The position numbers and the translations under genes were made by a program. Below the pieces are notes generated by a model. That model did not search any database. It saw nothing but the letters and a program-made list of their open reading frames with translations, and was not told the DNA's origin. A stretch of DNA of 64,000 nt from Amycolatopsis solani (GTDB lineage Bacteria > Actinomycetota > Actinomycetes > Mycobacteriales > Pseudonocardiaceae). Positions 8,587 through 17,323 of this stretch are shown here, piece after piece (position 1 is the stretch's first letter; every line of letters begins with the position of its first letter). The DNA lies in the NCBI RefSeq assembly GCF_033441515.1, contig NZ_JAWQJT010000001.1:1984001-2048000 (forward strand), written 5' to 3'.

Positions 8587-10221
8587 ATGGTCGTCAAGTT
8601 CGTCCGGGACGAGAGCGCGGAAGTGGCGGCGGAGGACGCGAGCACGCTGAACGAGCTCCCGACCCCGCCGAGGCAGTTGCTCGACCGGCACGGCGCACGC
8701 GTGCTCGACCCGGCGACCGCGGTCGTCGCCGCCGGTCAGCCGGTGCCGCGCACGACGGTGTACCGGCCGGGCACGTTCCTGCTGCCCAACCGGTACCTGC
8801 GCGACCCGGAAGCCCTGGCCGCGATCAACCGCGTGCTCGCCCGCATCGGCGTCTACGCCACCCCGGCCGACCGCGGTGGCGACAACCGGGCGTTCGCGCG
8901 CGTCCGGGAGCTCCCCGACGTGCCCGTCCGCGCGCTGCTGAAGGTCCGCGACGACGCGGACCCGGTCGTCGTCGACTGCTGGCGGGCGCTGCAGCTGCTG
9001 CGGGCCGCCGCTTCCGGCGAGCGGCCCGAGATCGACCCCGAGATCGTCAAGGAGATGTCGGTCGAGCACCTGCTCTTCACGTCGCCGGTGTTCGGCGGGG
9101 TCCCGTGGGAGACCAGCGGTCTCGGCGGCACGCCGTGGGAGACCAGCGGGTTCGGCGCGGGCAGCTCGTACGGGCGCACCCACGGCGCGAACCGGATCCC
9201 GGTGACGCTGGCCGCCGAACCGCCGTACCGCAGCCGCAAGCCCGCGCACCGGCGGCCGGTGATCGCCGTGCTCGACACCGGCATCGGCCCGCACCCGTGG
9301 TTCGGGCTGGCCGACCGCTCCGGCCCGCCGGCCCCCGGCTCCGGCCTCGCCGTCGCGCCGGGCATCCAGGCGGCGATCCTGCAGGCCGAGATCGACTCCG
9401 GGACCACCGTGGCGACCCAGCTGCTCACCGACCACTGGGACGCGCCGACGACCGGCCAGCCGCTGATCGGCGACATCGACACCGACACCGGGCACGGCCT
9501 GTTCATCGCCGGGATCATCCGGCAGGCCTGCCCCGAAGCCGACACGCTCGCCATCCGCGTCGTGCACAGCGACGGCGTCGCGTACGAGGGCGACGTGCTG
9601 CTCGCGCTGCACCTGCTCGCCGACCGCGTCCGGAACGCGCAGGCGAACAACCGGCCGCAGGACCTGGTCGACATCGTCTCGATCTCGATGGGCTACTACG
9701 TCGAGGACCCGGCGGACGTCGCGTTCACCGGCCAGTTCGGCTCGGTCATCGCCGAGCTGCTCGGCCTCGGCGTGCTGGTCGTCGCGGCCGCGGGCAACGA
9801 CGCCACGACCCGCCGCTTCTACCCGGCGGCCTTCGCCGACCAGCCGCTCGGCCCCGGCTGCGGCCCGCAGGTGATCAGCGTGGGCGCGCTCAACCCCGAC
9901 GTCGCCACCAGCAAGGCGCTGTTCTCCAACGAGGGCCCGTGGGTGCGCTGCTGGGCGACCGGCGCCGGCGTGGTCAGCACGTACCCGACCGACGTCCGCG
10001 GCACCGCGGCCGCCGACCACCAGGTGCCCGATCTCGGCCGCAACTCCTTCGACCCCGACGACTACAGCGCCGGCTTCGCCGTCTGGGACGGCACGTCGTT
10101 CGCCGCGCCGCTCGCCGCCGCCGAGATCGGCAAGGCCCTGCTGGCGCACGCCGGGGACCTGGCCACCGTCGACCGCGAGACGGTCGTCAAGCGGGCCTGG
10201 TCCGCGCTGGGCTCGCTGTGA
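8587..10221 (+). CDS. Cytoplasmic subtilisin-like (S8) serine protease with tandem PWETSG motif
   Basis: The 544-residue protein has a complete subtilase domain from about residue 220: Asp230 (VLDTGIG), His303 (TGHGLF), oxyanion Asn404 (AAGNDA) and Ser504 (GTSFAAP). There is no signal peptide or membrane segment, so it should act in the cytoplasm. The 190-residue N-terminal region is unfamiliar and ends in two copies of PWETSG (173-178 and 183-188), ten residues apart. GGAGGG precedes the ATG. Its stop overlaps the GTG of the next gene (GTGA), so it is translationally coupled to the ECF sigma factor and belongs to the protease-sigma-CHAT module. Confidence 0.88.
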   Translation: MVVKFVRDESAEVAAEDASTLNELPTPPRQLLDRHGARVLDPATAVVAAGQPVPRTTVYRPGTFLLPNRYLRDPEALAAINRVLARIGVYATPADRGGDNRAFARVRELPDVPVRALLKVRDDADPVVVDCWRALQLLRAAASGERPEIDPEIVKEMSVEHLLFTSPVFGGVPWETSGLGGTPWETSGFGAGSSYGRTHGANRIPVTLAAEPPYRSRKPAHRRPVIAVLDTGIGPHPWFGLADRSGPPAPGSGLAVAPGIQAAILQAEIDSGTTVATQLLTDHWDAPTTGQPLIGDIDTDTGHGLFIAGIIRQACPEADTLAIRVVHSDGVAYEGDVLLALHLLADRVRNAQANNRPQDLVDIVSISMGYYVEDPADVAFTGQFGSVIAELLGLGVLVVAAAGNDATTRRFYPAAFADQPLGPGCGPQVISVGALNPDVATSKALFSNEGPWVRCWATGAGVVSTYPTDVRGTAAADHQVPDLGRNSFDPDDYSAGFAVWDGTSFAAPLAAAEIGKALLAHAGDLATVDRETVVKRAWSALGSL

Positions 10222-10793
10222 ACGTGGCCAAGACCGACCACAGCCGCGTGGCGGCGCTGTTCGACGCCGCGCGGGAGGGTGACCGCGCGGCGCTGGACGA
10301 ACTGGTTTCCCTGCTCACGCCCCTGCTCTGGCAGGTGGCGCGCGATCAGGGCCTGGACGCCGACCAGGCGGGTGACGTCGTGCAGACGACGTGGCTACGC
10401 CTGCTCGGCTCCTTCGCGGAGATCCGCTCGCCGGTCGCGCTGACCGGCTGGCTGATCACCGTGACCAAGCGGGAGGCCTGGCGGACTGGGGAAAAACGCC
10501 AGGTCGAACGGCCGCTGCCGGAGCTCCCGGAGCGGCTGACCGAAGCGGCACCGGCACCCGAGGAGGGGGTGCTGCGCGAAGACCAGCGCGTGCGGCTTTG
10601 GCGCGCGGTCGACAACCTGCCCGAACGCTGCCGCAGCCTGCTGCGGATCGTGGCGTTCGTGCACCGGCCGGACTACGCCGAAGTGGGCGCCCGGCTGGGA
10701 ATGCCGAGGGGGAGTATCGGCCCGACCAGGGGACGCTGCCTCGCGCGCCTGCGCGAGCAGCTACTCGCCAACGGCGAAGGAGATTGGCTGTGA
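10218..10793 (+). CDS. ECF-type RNA polymerase sigma factor of the protease/CHAT module
   Basis: The 191-residue protein has sigma-70 region 2 (DQAGDVVQTTWLRLL at about 50-65, then LTGWLITVTKREAWR) and region 4 with YAEVGARLGMPRGSIGPTRGRCLARL at about 152-178. Its start overlaps the protease stop and its own stop overlaps the next start, both as GTGA. These overlaps suggest co-translation with its partners. No membrane anti-sigma factor is present. This suggests control by a soluble partner or by proteolysis, which is an inference from context. I see no family-specific promoter I could name upstream of the operon. Confidence 0.88.
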   Translation: MNVAKTDHSRVAALFDAAREGDRAALDELVSLLTPLLWQVARDQGLDADQAGDVVQTTWLRLLGSFAEIRSPVALTGWLITVTKREAWRTGEKRQVERPLPELPERLTEAAPAPEEGVLREDQRVRLWRAVDNLPERCRSLLRIVAFVHRPDYAEVGARLGMPRGSIGPTRGRCLARLREQLLANGEGDWL

Positions 10794-11275
10794 CCACCGT
10801 CGAACCACCAGGCGCGAACGAGCCGCTGGACGAGCTCGACTTCCGGCTCCTCGCCGGCGTGCGCGAGCTGTGGGAAGACGCCGACCCGATGCCCGCCACG
10901 CTGGTGGAGCAGATCCGCTTCGCCATCGCGCTGGAGGACGTCGACCTGGAAGTGATGCGCATCCGCGAGCAGGAGGGCCTCGCCGTCACGCGAAGCGCCG
11001 CCGAACAGGGACGGCTCATCACGTTCGACAGCGAAAGCCTCACGATCATGGTGAACGTGAGTCCCGAAGCGGCCGGCACGATGCGCCTGGACGGGTGGTT
11101 GACGCCCCCGGCCGAGCACCCGATCGAGGTCCGCACGGCGAACGGCCCGTTGACGACCACGTCGGACGCCGAGGGCCGCTTCGCCGTGAACGGCGTGGCC
11201 CACGGGATGGTGCAGGTGCTGGTGCGGACCCTCGGAAGGTCGAGGACGGTGAGCACACCGGCCATCGAACTCTGA
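10790..11275 (+). CDS. Small soluble protein of the protease/sigma/CHAT module, possible sigma-controlling partner
   Basis: This 161-residue protein starts at a GTG that overlaps the sigma factor stop. Residues 15-65 are helical and acidic (FRLLAGVRELWEDADPMP..., then VEQIRFAIALEDVDLEVMRI). Residues about 75-160 look like a small beta-sandwich of the carboxypeptidase-regulatory type (GWLTPP...SDAEGRFAVNGV). There is no signal peptide or membrane helix. Its position directly after an ECF gene, with tight coupling, is where an anti-sigma factor normally sits. An anti-sigma or protease-substrate role is therefore plausible but unproven. No enzymatic motif is seen. Confidence 0.7.
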   Translation: MTTVEPPGANEPLDELDFRLLAGVRELWEDADPMPATLVEQIRFAIALEDVDLEVMRIREQEGLAVTRSAAEQGRLITFDSESLTIMVNVSPEAAGTMRLDGWLTPPAEHPIEVRTANGPLTTTSDAEGRFAVNGVAHGMVQVLVRTLGRSRTVSTPAIEL

Positions 11276-11308
11276 GCGCGGCTCGGGCCGGGGCCGGTGG
11301 CGCTGTCT

Positions 11309-11353
11309 TGAATGACTCATTCATGTCGTCGGACGACATGAATGAGTCATTCA
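11309..11353. terminator. Perfect 45-bp palindrome (ttgaatga family)
   Basis: Perfect 22-base arms (left arm begins TGAATGACTCATTCATGTCG) flank a single central base. The palindrome lies between the 161-residue protein gene and the CHAT gene, so it may partly separate CHAT transcription from the upstream genes. It shares the TGAATGA/TCATTCA unit with the palindrome at 22127-22183. Confidence 0.75.
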
Positions 11354-11493
11354 CGTCATCCGTGACCCGGATTTGGCGCTGTCACGTGAAAAGCTGCCCT
11401 CCGGCAAGAGCTCCCGGATTGCCCGGAGCCGGAGGTACGATCCGGGGCGTCCTTCTCGGCCGAGGGGGACGGCCCCGGCCGGAAGGGCAGCCT

Positions 11494-14040
11494 GTGGTCG
11501 CGTCGCCGAAGGCGGAAGACCGGGTGCGCGACCTGCATCGGCGTGCGGTCGCGGCGACCAACAACGGCCAGCCCGTGGTCGGCGGGCGCCTGATCCGTTC
11601 TGCCGCACGGCTTCTGGGCCTGCCCGCCACCGCGCCGCCGCCCGGGTGGGCGGCCTGGCCCGACCTCGCCACGCGCGTGCTCGGCACCTACGCGGCCGTC
11701 GAAACCGCGCTCGGCAACAGTGCGCGCGGGCTCGCGCTGCTCGACGAGGCCGACGTCCTCGTCTCCGACGCCGGGCGCGGGATCCTGCGGCAGCAACGGG
11801 GTCTGGTGTTCATCCTCATCGGACGGATGGACGAAGCCCTCACCTGTTTCGACGAGGCCATCCCGCTGCTGCGGCAGGCGGGCGAGTTCGTCGTGCTCGC
11901 CCGGACGCTGCTCAACCGCGCCATGCTGCACCAGTACGCCGGCCGCGTGCGGCTCGCGCTCGCCGATCTCGACCAGTGCGAGCAGATCGGGGCCGGCCAG
12001 CCCGAAGAAGAAGGCCTGGCCCGGATCTTCGCGAAAGCCGCGCACGGCCGTGGGCAGGCGCGGGTGCTGACCGGGGACATCCCGGGCGCGCTGCGCGACT
12101 TCGACGCGGCGAGCGGGTTCTACGCCGAGCAGAGCGTCGGGATGCTGCCCGTGCTGGCCGTCGACAAGGCGCGGGCGCTGCTCGCCGCCGGGCTGCCGCA
12201 GGAAGCCGCCGCCGAACTGGACGCCGCCCTCGAGCAGTTCCCGCGGCTGCGGATGAACCAGGAGCACGCCGAAGCCGAACTCACGCGCGCGCTGGCCGCG
12301 CTCGCGAGCGGTGACCCGGCGACCGCGCGCAGCTGGGCCGGGCGCGCGGAACGGCGGTTTCGCCGCCGGGGCAACGAAACCTGGGCCGCGGTCGCGCAGC
12401 TGACCGCGTTGCGCGCGGACTTCGCGGCCGGACGGCGGATCGCCCGCGTCGCCGCGGAAGCCACCGCGCTGGCCGGCCGGCTCACCGGGCTGGGCCTGCG
12501 CAACGACGCCGAAATCGCGGCGCTGCTGGCCGCGCGGGCCCGGATCGCGCTCGGCGACCTCGACGGCGCCCGTGCCGGCATCGCCCCGCGCGACCGCCGG
12601 GCCGCGCCGCTGGAAAACCGGCTGGTGCGGCGGCTCGCGCTGGCCGAACTCGGCGCGGCGACCGGCCACCGGCGCGTGACGTTCGCGAACGCGCGCGCCG
12701 GGCTCGCCCAGCTGCAGCGGCACCGCAGCCGGTTCGGCAGCGTCGACCTGCAGACCGCGACGACGTCGCTGGGCAAGGAACTCGCCGACGCCGGCCTCGC
12801 CGCCGCGCTCGCCCAGCGTTCGCCGGGGGTGGTGTTCCGGTGGCTCGACCGCTCCCGCGCGCAGGCGTTCCGGTTCCGGCCGGTGCGCCCGCCCGCGCAC
12901 CCCGAGACCGTCGACGCCGTCGCCGAGCTGCGGTACCTCTCGATGCAGATCCGCGCGGGCGAGCTGGCCGGGAAGCCGGACGCCCAAGCCGTGAAGCGCT
13001 GTGCCGCGCTGGAACGGGAAATCCGCGCCAAGGGCTGGCAGGCCGAGGGCACCGACGAGGACCACCCCGAGGCGAAGCTGCGCGAGATCGGCGACGAGCT
13101 GGCCGGCACCGGCAGCGCGATGGTCTGCTTCCTCGACGACCACGGCGCGTTGTGCGCGCAGGTGATCGCGAACCACCGGGTGGCGCTGATCGAGCTCGGC
13201 CCGGCGTCGGCGGTCGCCGAACCGGTCGCGCGGCTGCACAGCGACCTCGACGCGTTGTGCGGGCGCCAGCTCCCGCCGCAGCTCGACCGGGTCATCCGCC
13301 GGTCGGTGCGCACGCAGGTGATCGCGCTCGACGCGATCCTGCTGGCGCCGCTGGCGGCGCGGCTGGGTGACCTCGACGTCGTCGTCGTGCCGACCGGCGC
13401 GCTGTCGGCGATCCCGTGGGGGCTGCTGCCGACGTTGCGCGGCCGCCCGGTGACGGTCACGCCGTCCTCGTCCGCCTGGCTCGACGCGGGCCGCCGTCCC
13501 CGGCGCGCGGGCGGGGCGCCGCTGCTGGTCGCGGGCTCGGACCTGACCCACGCGGAGACCGAGATCTCGTCGCTGGCGCCGTTGTACCCGGAGGCGGAGG
13601 TGCTGACCGGCCCGGACGCGACGGTCGCGGCGACGCTCAAGGCGTTCGACGGCTGCCGGCTCGCCCACTTCGCCGCGCACGGTCACCACGAGCAGGAGAA
13701 CGTGCTGTTCTCGCGGCTCAACCTCGCCGACGGGCCGTTGATGGCCTACGACGTCCAGCAGCTCGCGACGGCGCCGGAGCAGGTGGTGCTGTCGTCGTGC
13801 GACGTCGGCCAGGCCGTCGTCCGCGCGGGCGACGAGGTCCTCGGCTTCACGGCGGCGCTGCTCTACGGCGGCAGCCGCACGGTGGTCTCGAGCGTGGCGC
13901 GGGTCGACGACCGGACGGCGGGCGGCGTGATGCTCGCGTTCCACACCGCGCTCGCGGCCGGGACGCCGCCGGCGCGGGCCCTGGCGGACGCGGCCACGGC
14001 GGAACCGCTGATGCCGTTCGTCTGCTTCGGTCGCAGCTGA
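11494..14040 (+). CDS. TPR-CHAT caspase-like protease
   Basis: The 848-residue protein has TPR-like helical repeats over about residues 50-420 (GLALLDEADVLV, DEALTCFDEAIPLL, GALRDFDAASGFY). The C-terminal CHAT domain runs from about 600 and carries the catalytic dyad His729 (HFAAHGH) and Cys769 (VLSSCD). CHAT enzymes are clan CD cysteine proteases; TPR-CHAT proteins act as regulated proteases in Craspase and in several conflict systems. The GTG at 11494 follows GGAAGGG; in-frame codons further upstream run back through the palindrome and are not likely to be coding. Its neighbours suggest a protease-controlled sigma-factor switch. No membrane segment. Confidence 0.88.
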   Translation: MVASPKAEDRVRDLHRRAVAATNNGQPVVGGRLIRSAARLLGLPATAPPPGWAAWPDLATRVLGTYAAVETALGNSARGLALLDEADVLVSDAGRGILRQQRGLVFILIGRMDEALTCFDEAIPLLRQAGEFVVLARTLLNRAMLHQYAGRVRLALADLDQCEQIGAGQPEEEGLARIFAKAAHGRGQARVLTGDIPGALRDFDAASGFYAEQSVGMLPVLAVDKARALLAAGLPQEAAAELDAALEQFPRLRMNQEHAEAELTRALAALASGDPATARSWAGRAERRFRRRGNETWAAVAQLTALRADFAAGRRIARVAAEATALAGRLTGLGLRNDAEIAALLAARARIALGDLDGARAGIAPRDRRAAPLENRLVRRLALAELGAATGHRRVTFANARAGLAQLQRHRSRFGSVDLQTATTSLGKELADAGLAAALAQRSPGVVFRWLDRSRAQAFRFRPVRPPAHPETVDAVAELRYLSMQIRAGELAGKPDAQAVKRCAALEREIRAKGWQAEGTDEDHPEAKLREIGDELAGTGSAMVCFLDDHGALCAQVIANHRVALIELGPASAVAEPVARLHSDLDALCGRQLPPQLDRVIRRSVRTQVIALDAILLAPLAARLGDLDVVVVPTGALSAIPWGLLPTLRGRPVTVTPSSSAWLDAGRRPRRAGGAPLLVAGSDLTHAETEISSLAPLYPEAEVLTGPDATVAATLKAFDGCRLAHFAAHGHHEQENVLFSRLNLADGPLMAYDVQQLATAPEQVVLSSCDVGQAVVRAGDEVLGFTAALLYGGSRTVVSSVARVDDRTAGGVMLAFHTALAAGTPPARALADAATAEPLMPFVCFGRS

Positions 14041-14170
14041 CTCCCTTACCGACGTCCGGCGATCTTGAAGGTTGCTTTCCGGTGATCGATCGCATCGCGG
14101 CGCATCCCCGAGGGGCGGCTGGGCATCTTCCCTGTGAGTCCAGTCGATCACGGAACAAGGGAGGATGACC

Positions 14171-14659
14171 ATGAAGCGAGCTGGTACCGCGCTGATCATC
14201 GGGGGTCTGGCGGCCGGTGGGCTGCTGCTGGCCGGTGGGGCGGCGAACGCCATGCCGAGCGACCACCCGTGCGGCGCGTCGGACGTCACCGTGACCGTGG
14301 CCCCGGACCCGTCGAACGCGGCCGGGCACGAGGCATACGTGCTCACCTACACGGCGGCGTCGCCGGCCACGAACTGCAAGCTCGAGGGCGCGCCGACCGC
14401 GGTGGGCTTCCTGGCCGGCGGGCAGCGGCTGCCGATCGCGGTGACGACGGACGCTTCCGAAGCGGTCCCGGTGAACCTGCGCGAGGGGCACCCGGCGGTG
14501 TCCCGGATCGTGCAGCGCTCGGCCGCGGCGCCGTCGGCCGCCGACTTCGTCACGTTCGACCTGCCGACCGGGCCGTACGGCCAGCCGGTGAGCGTCGCCT
14601 GGCCGGCGGGGGCGCCGGTCAAGGGCGACACCGTCCAGGTCACGCCGGTCGGCAACTGA
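14171..14659 (+). CDS. Secreted DUF4232-like protein
   Basis: The 162-residue product has a clear signal peptide (residues about 1-27, ending ANA) and a DUF4232-like beta-sandwich with two Cys residues (HPCGASD and ATNCKLEG) that could form a disulfide. The second ATG, at 14171, is chosen because GGAGG at 14160-14164 would touch the first ATG. DUF4232 domains are common in exported actinobacterial proteins of unknown function. The related lipoprotein gene starts 20 bases downstream, so the two are probably one transcription unit. Confidence 0.75.
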   Translation: MKRAGTALIIGGLAAGGLLLAGGAANAMPSDHPCGASDVTVTVAPDPSNAAGHEAYVLTYTAASPATNCKLEGAPTAVGFLAGGQRLPIAVTTDASEAVPVNLREGHPAVSRIVQRSAAAPSAADFVTFDLPTGPYGQPVSVAWPAGAPVKGDTVQVTPVGN

Positions 14660-14679
14660 ACTCGGGGAGGGGAATCCAC

Positions 14680-15282
14680 ATGAAGCGCGTCCTGATGGGG
14701 ATCGGCACGGCGGCGGGGGCCCTCGTGCTGGCGGCCTGCGGCACGTCCGCGGCGGCTCCGGCGCCCGCTCCCGCGGGTTCCGGCTCGGGCTCGGGCTCCG
14801 CGGCGGCTCCGGCCGGCGGCGGCGTGGCCGCGGCGTCGACCGCGACGCCCCGGTGCACGACGGCCGACCTGGAGGTCCTGCTGGGCAAGCCGGCCGAGAA
14901 GAACGACGCGCCGGGCCAGTACGACATCCCGCTGACGTACCGGAACACGACGAACCACACGTGCGGCCTGTACGGCGTCCCGGGCGTCGACCTGGTCGGC
15001 CCGGACGAGCCGACGTTCGGCCCGGTGTACCACCTGCCGCGCGTCGACAACGGCGTGAAGTACAACGAGGTCACCGCGGGGACGACGGCCTCGGCGACGA
15101 TCACGGTGGTGAAGCCGGCGGCCGGCGAGCCGGCCTGGACGCCGTCGAAGCTGAACACGATCCCGCCGGGGTCGACCCAGCCGCTGACCGCGGACTGGCC
15201 GGCCGACCTCCCGGTCCTGCGCCAGGACGCGGCCACCCACCCTGGCTCGTACGTGAACGGGATCCTCGCCGACCCGGCCTGA
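14680..15282 (+). CDS. DUF4232-like lipoprotein
   Basis: This 200-residue protein has a lipoprotein signal peptide with lipobox LAAC, placing the lipidated Cys at residue 20. A low-complexity Gly/Ser/Ala/Pro linker to about residue 55 follows, then a DUF4232-like domain with a Cys pair (RCTTADLE and NHTCGLYG). It should be anchored on the outer face of the membrane. GGGGAGGGGA lies just upstream of the ATG. It follows a related secreted protein by 20 bases. Function is unknown; the two may have arisen by duplication. Confidence 0.8.
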   Translation: MKRVLMGIGTAAGALVLAACGTSAAAPAPAPAGSGSGSGSAAAPAGGGVAAASTATPRCTTADLEVLLGKPAEKNDAPGQYDIPLTYRNTTNHTCGLYGVPGVDLVGPDEPTFGPVYHLPRVDNGVKYNEVTAGTTASATITVVKPAAGEPAWTPSKLNTIPPGSTQPLTADWPADLPVLRQDAATHPGSYVNGILADPA

Positions 15283-15480
15283 CGGCCTTCTCGTCACTCG
15301 ATCGGGTGAAGCCGGGGGCCGCGCGTCATTCTTGGCGTGTGGCCCCCTCTTCCTCACTGCGGCGGTAACCGGCCGGCACGCCCCCCGACTGGCCGGTTAC
15401 CGCTGCGAGTTCTCCACTGACAGTGGAACCGCACCCTGGGAGACCCGGAGCACCCCGCCCGCCGCTTACCGTCGGAAGCC

Positions 15481-16317
15481 GTGACGGTCGAACAGTGGGA
15501 GTCGGTGCGCGCAGCCCTGCCGGAGGTCGGCGGCCGGTTCGCGGACCTGGTGGCGAGCGTGCCGGACGCGCACGCGAACTCGCTCGGCGAGTGGTCGATC
15601 GCCGAAACCGCGTCGCACGTCGGGATGATCGCGCTGATGTACACGGCGATGATCCGCGGCGACGGCGGCCCGCTGCCGCTGCCGGGCCTCGAAGAGCCGA
15701 TCGACTCGGCGAGCGTCGACACGATCTCGCGGATGAACGCGCTCGCCCTCGAGCTCTACCCCGAGCGCGACCCGGTCCGCCTGGCCGAGCGGCTGCGCGC
15801 GGACGTCGCCGAAGTGCTGCTGGTCAGCGCGGACCTCGACCCGGAGAAGCCGGTGTGGTGGCTGGGCGGCTCGCGCGTTCCGGTGGCGGGCGTCCTCGCG
15901 CACCTGGTCAACGAGATGCTGCTGCACGGCCTCGACATCGCCCGCGCGCTCCGGCGGCCGTGGCCGGTCCCGGCGCGGTACGAGGCGATGTTCCTGGAGC
16001 TGTTCCTGTTCGGCATGGTCCGCAACGACATGGGCCGCCTGCTCGACGACGCGACGCCGTCCCCGCGCCGGATCGCGGTCGAATTCCGCTCGGCGTACAC
16101 GAAGCCGGGGGTGCTGGCGCTGCAGCACGGCCGGCTCCGCTTCGAGGAGCCGGACGGCACGGCGGACGTCCGCCTGCGCTTCGACCCGGCGGTCCTGGTC
16201 CCGATGATGTTCGGCCGGATCTCCAAGCCCCGAGCGGTGCTGACCGGCGGCGTGCGGATCACCGGGCGGCGGCCGTGGCTGCTGCCGGAATTCCTGCGGA
16301 CCGTGCGGATGCCCTAA
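15481..16317 (+). CDS. Maleylpyruvate isomerase/DinB-fold family protein (mycothiol-dependent type)
   Basis: The 278-residue protein has the N-terminal helical bundle of the mycothiol-dependent maleylpyruvate isomerase family (GEWSIAETASHVGM near 36, and VLAHLVNEMLLHGLDIARAL near 140). These contain the spaced His residues that bind metal in DinB-like folds. Members catalyse mycothiol-linked isomerisation or detoxification; the substrate cannot be read from sequence. A SCP2-like C-terminal part follows from about 190. It starts at GTG 15481, eight bases after a TACCGT-like -10, so the message may have a very short leader. It stands alone. Confidence 0.7.
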   Translation: MTVEQWESVRAALPEVGGRFADLVASVPDAHANSLGEWSIAETASHVGMIALMYTAMIRGDGGPLPLPGLEEPIDSASVDTISRMNALALELYPERDPVRLAERLRADVAEVLLVSADLDPEKPVWWLGGSRVPVAGVLAHLVNEMLLHGLDIARALRRPWPVPARYEAMFLELFLFGMVRNDMGRLLDDATPSPRRIAVEFRSAYTKPGVLALQHGRLRFEEPDGTADVRLRFDPAVLVPMMFGRISKPRAVLTGGVRITGRRPWLLPEFLRTVRMP

Positions 16318-16321
16318 CGGG

Positions 16322-17302
16322 TCAGTTCGCCGACCAGCCGTCGCCCCACTCCGCGTCCCGGGCCGCGCGGTACCGCGGGCCCTGCTTCTTCGAGACGGCG
16401 ACGCCCGGCTTCAAGCCGTCCTCGGTGCACAGGTCGAGCGCGACCCAGCCCTTGTGCTTCTTCGGGTGCCGGATGATCCGCGCGTCCGGCCGCTCCGGGG
16501 TGAACCGGGCCGCGACGACGTAGGCGAACTTCTCGTCCTCGAAGCCGAGCGTGCCCGCCTTCAGCCGCCGGTGCAGGCCCGAGCGGGGGAGGCGCGCGGC
16601 GAAGTGGCACCAGTCCTCGCCGGGGGTGATCGGGCAGGCCGCGTCGTGCGGGCAGGGCGCGACGACGTGCAGGCCGAGCTCGATCAGCTCGGCGCGGGCG
16701 GCGCGGATCCGCTCGTAGCCCGCCGGGGTGCCCGGCTCGATCAGCGCGACCGCCCCGGCCTTCGCCGCCAGCCAGCGCACGACGTCGGGGCGGGTGGCGT
16801 CGGGGAGCTCGCCCAGCACGTAGGAGAGCGTGACGAGGTCCGCTTCCGGCGGCGGGGCGGCCGGGTCGACGAACCCGCGCCGCCACTGCGCGTCCCGCAC
16901 CGCGGCGAGCCCGGCCCCGCCGGCCAGCCGCTTGCCGAGCCCGATCGCGCCGGCGACCTGCTCCAGCACGGTGCACTCCGCGAGCGACGGCCACACCGCC
17001 GCGGCCGCCCACACCGCCGCGCCGGTGCCCCCGCCGACGTCGATCTGCGTACGCGGCTCGAAGCCGGGAGCACGCGAAGCCGCTTCGGCGAGCACCGCGT
17101 GGACGGCGGCGTAGGTGGCCGGCATCCGGTAGCCGGCGTACGCGGCGACGTCGGCTTCGGAGGTCAGGATCGGGGAAGTCGCCGCGTCACCTCGGCGGTA
17201 GCGCGCGCTGAGCCGGTCGACGGACTGCGTCAGCCGGGCCACGGGGTGCCTGGCCAGCTCTTCGTCGAGCGCGGAGGAGAGGTCGTCGGGGAGTACCGCC
17301 AC
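16322..17302 (-). CDS. Rsm22-family small-ribosomal-subunit methyltransferase-like protein
   Basis: The 326-residue product has an S-adenosylmethionine-binding fold (IDVGGGTGAAVWAA near residue 90, then DLVTLSYVLGELP near 155). A Cys-rich segment near 220-240 (APCPHDAACP, then EDWCHF) is typical of the Rsm22 family, where the Cys residues are thought to hold an iron-sulfur or metal site. The family is linked to assembly of the small ribosomal subunit in mitochondria; the bacterial role is less clear. It is convergent with the preceding gene, and the two stops are only a few bases apart. Cytoplasmic. Confidence 0.8.
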   Translation of the reverse strand: MAVLPDDLSSALDEELARHPVARLTQSVDRLSARYRRGDAATSPILTSEADVAAYAGYRMPATYAAVHAVLAEAASRAPGFEPRTQIDVGGGTGAAVWAAAAVWPSLAECTVLEQVAGAIGLGKRLAGGAGLAAVRDAQWRRGFVDPAAPPPEADLVTLSYVLGELPDATRPDVVRWLAAKAGAVALIEPGTPAGYERIRAARAELIELGLHVVAPCPHDAACPITPGEDWCHFAARLPRSGLHRRLKAGTLGFEDEKFAYVVAARFTPERPDARIIRHPKKHKGWVALDLCTEDGLKPGVAVSKKQGPRYRAARDAEWGDGWSAN

Positions 17303-17323
17303 GACGGCAGGTTAGCCGGGCTC

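Noticed and set aside
11356..14346. 996-codon reverse frame opposite the CHAT gene
   Set aside because: Arg/Gln/Pro-rich composition, no domain, and complete overlap with a gene that has clear TPR and CHAT motifs.
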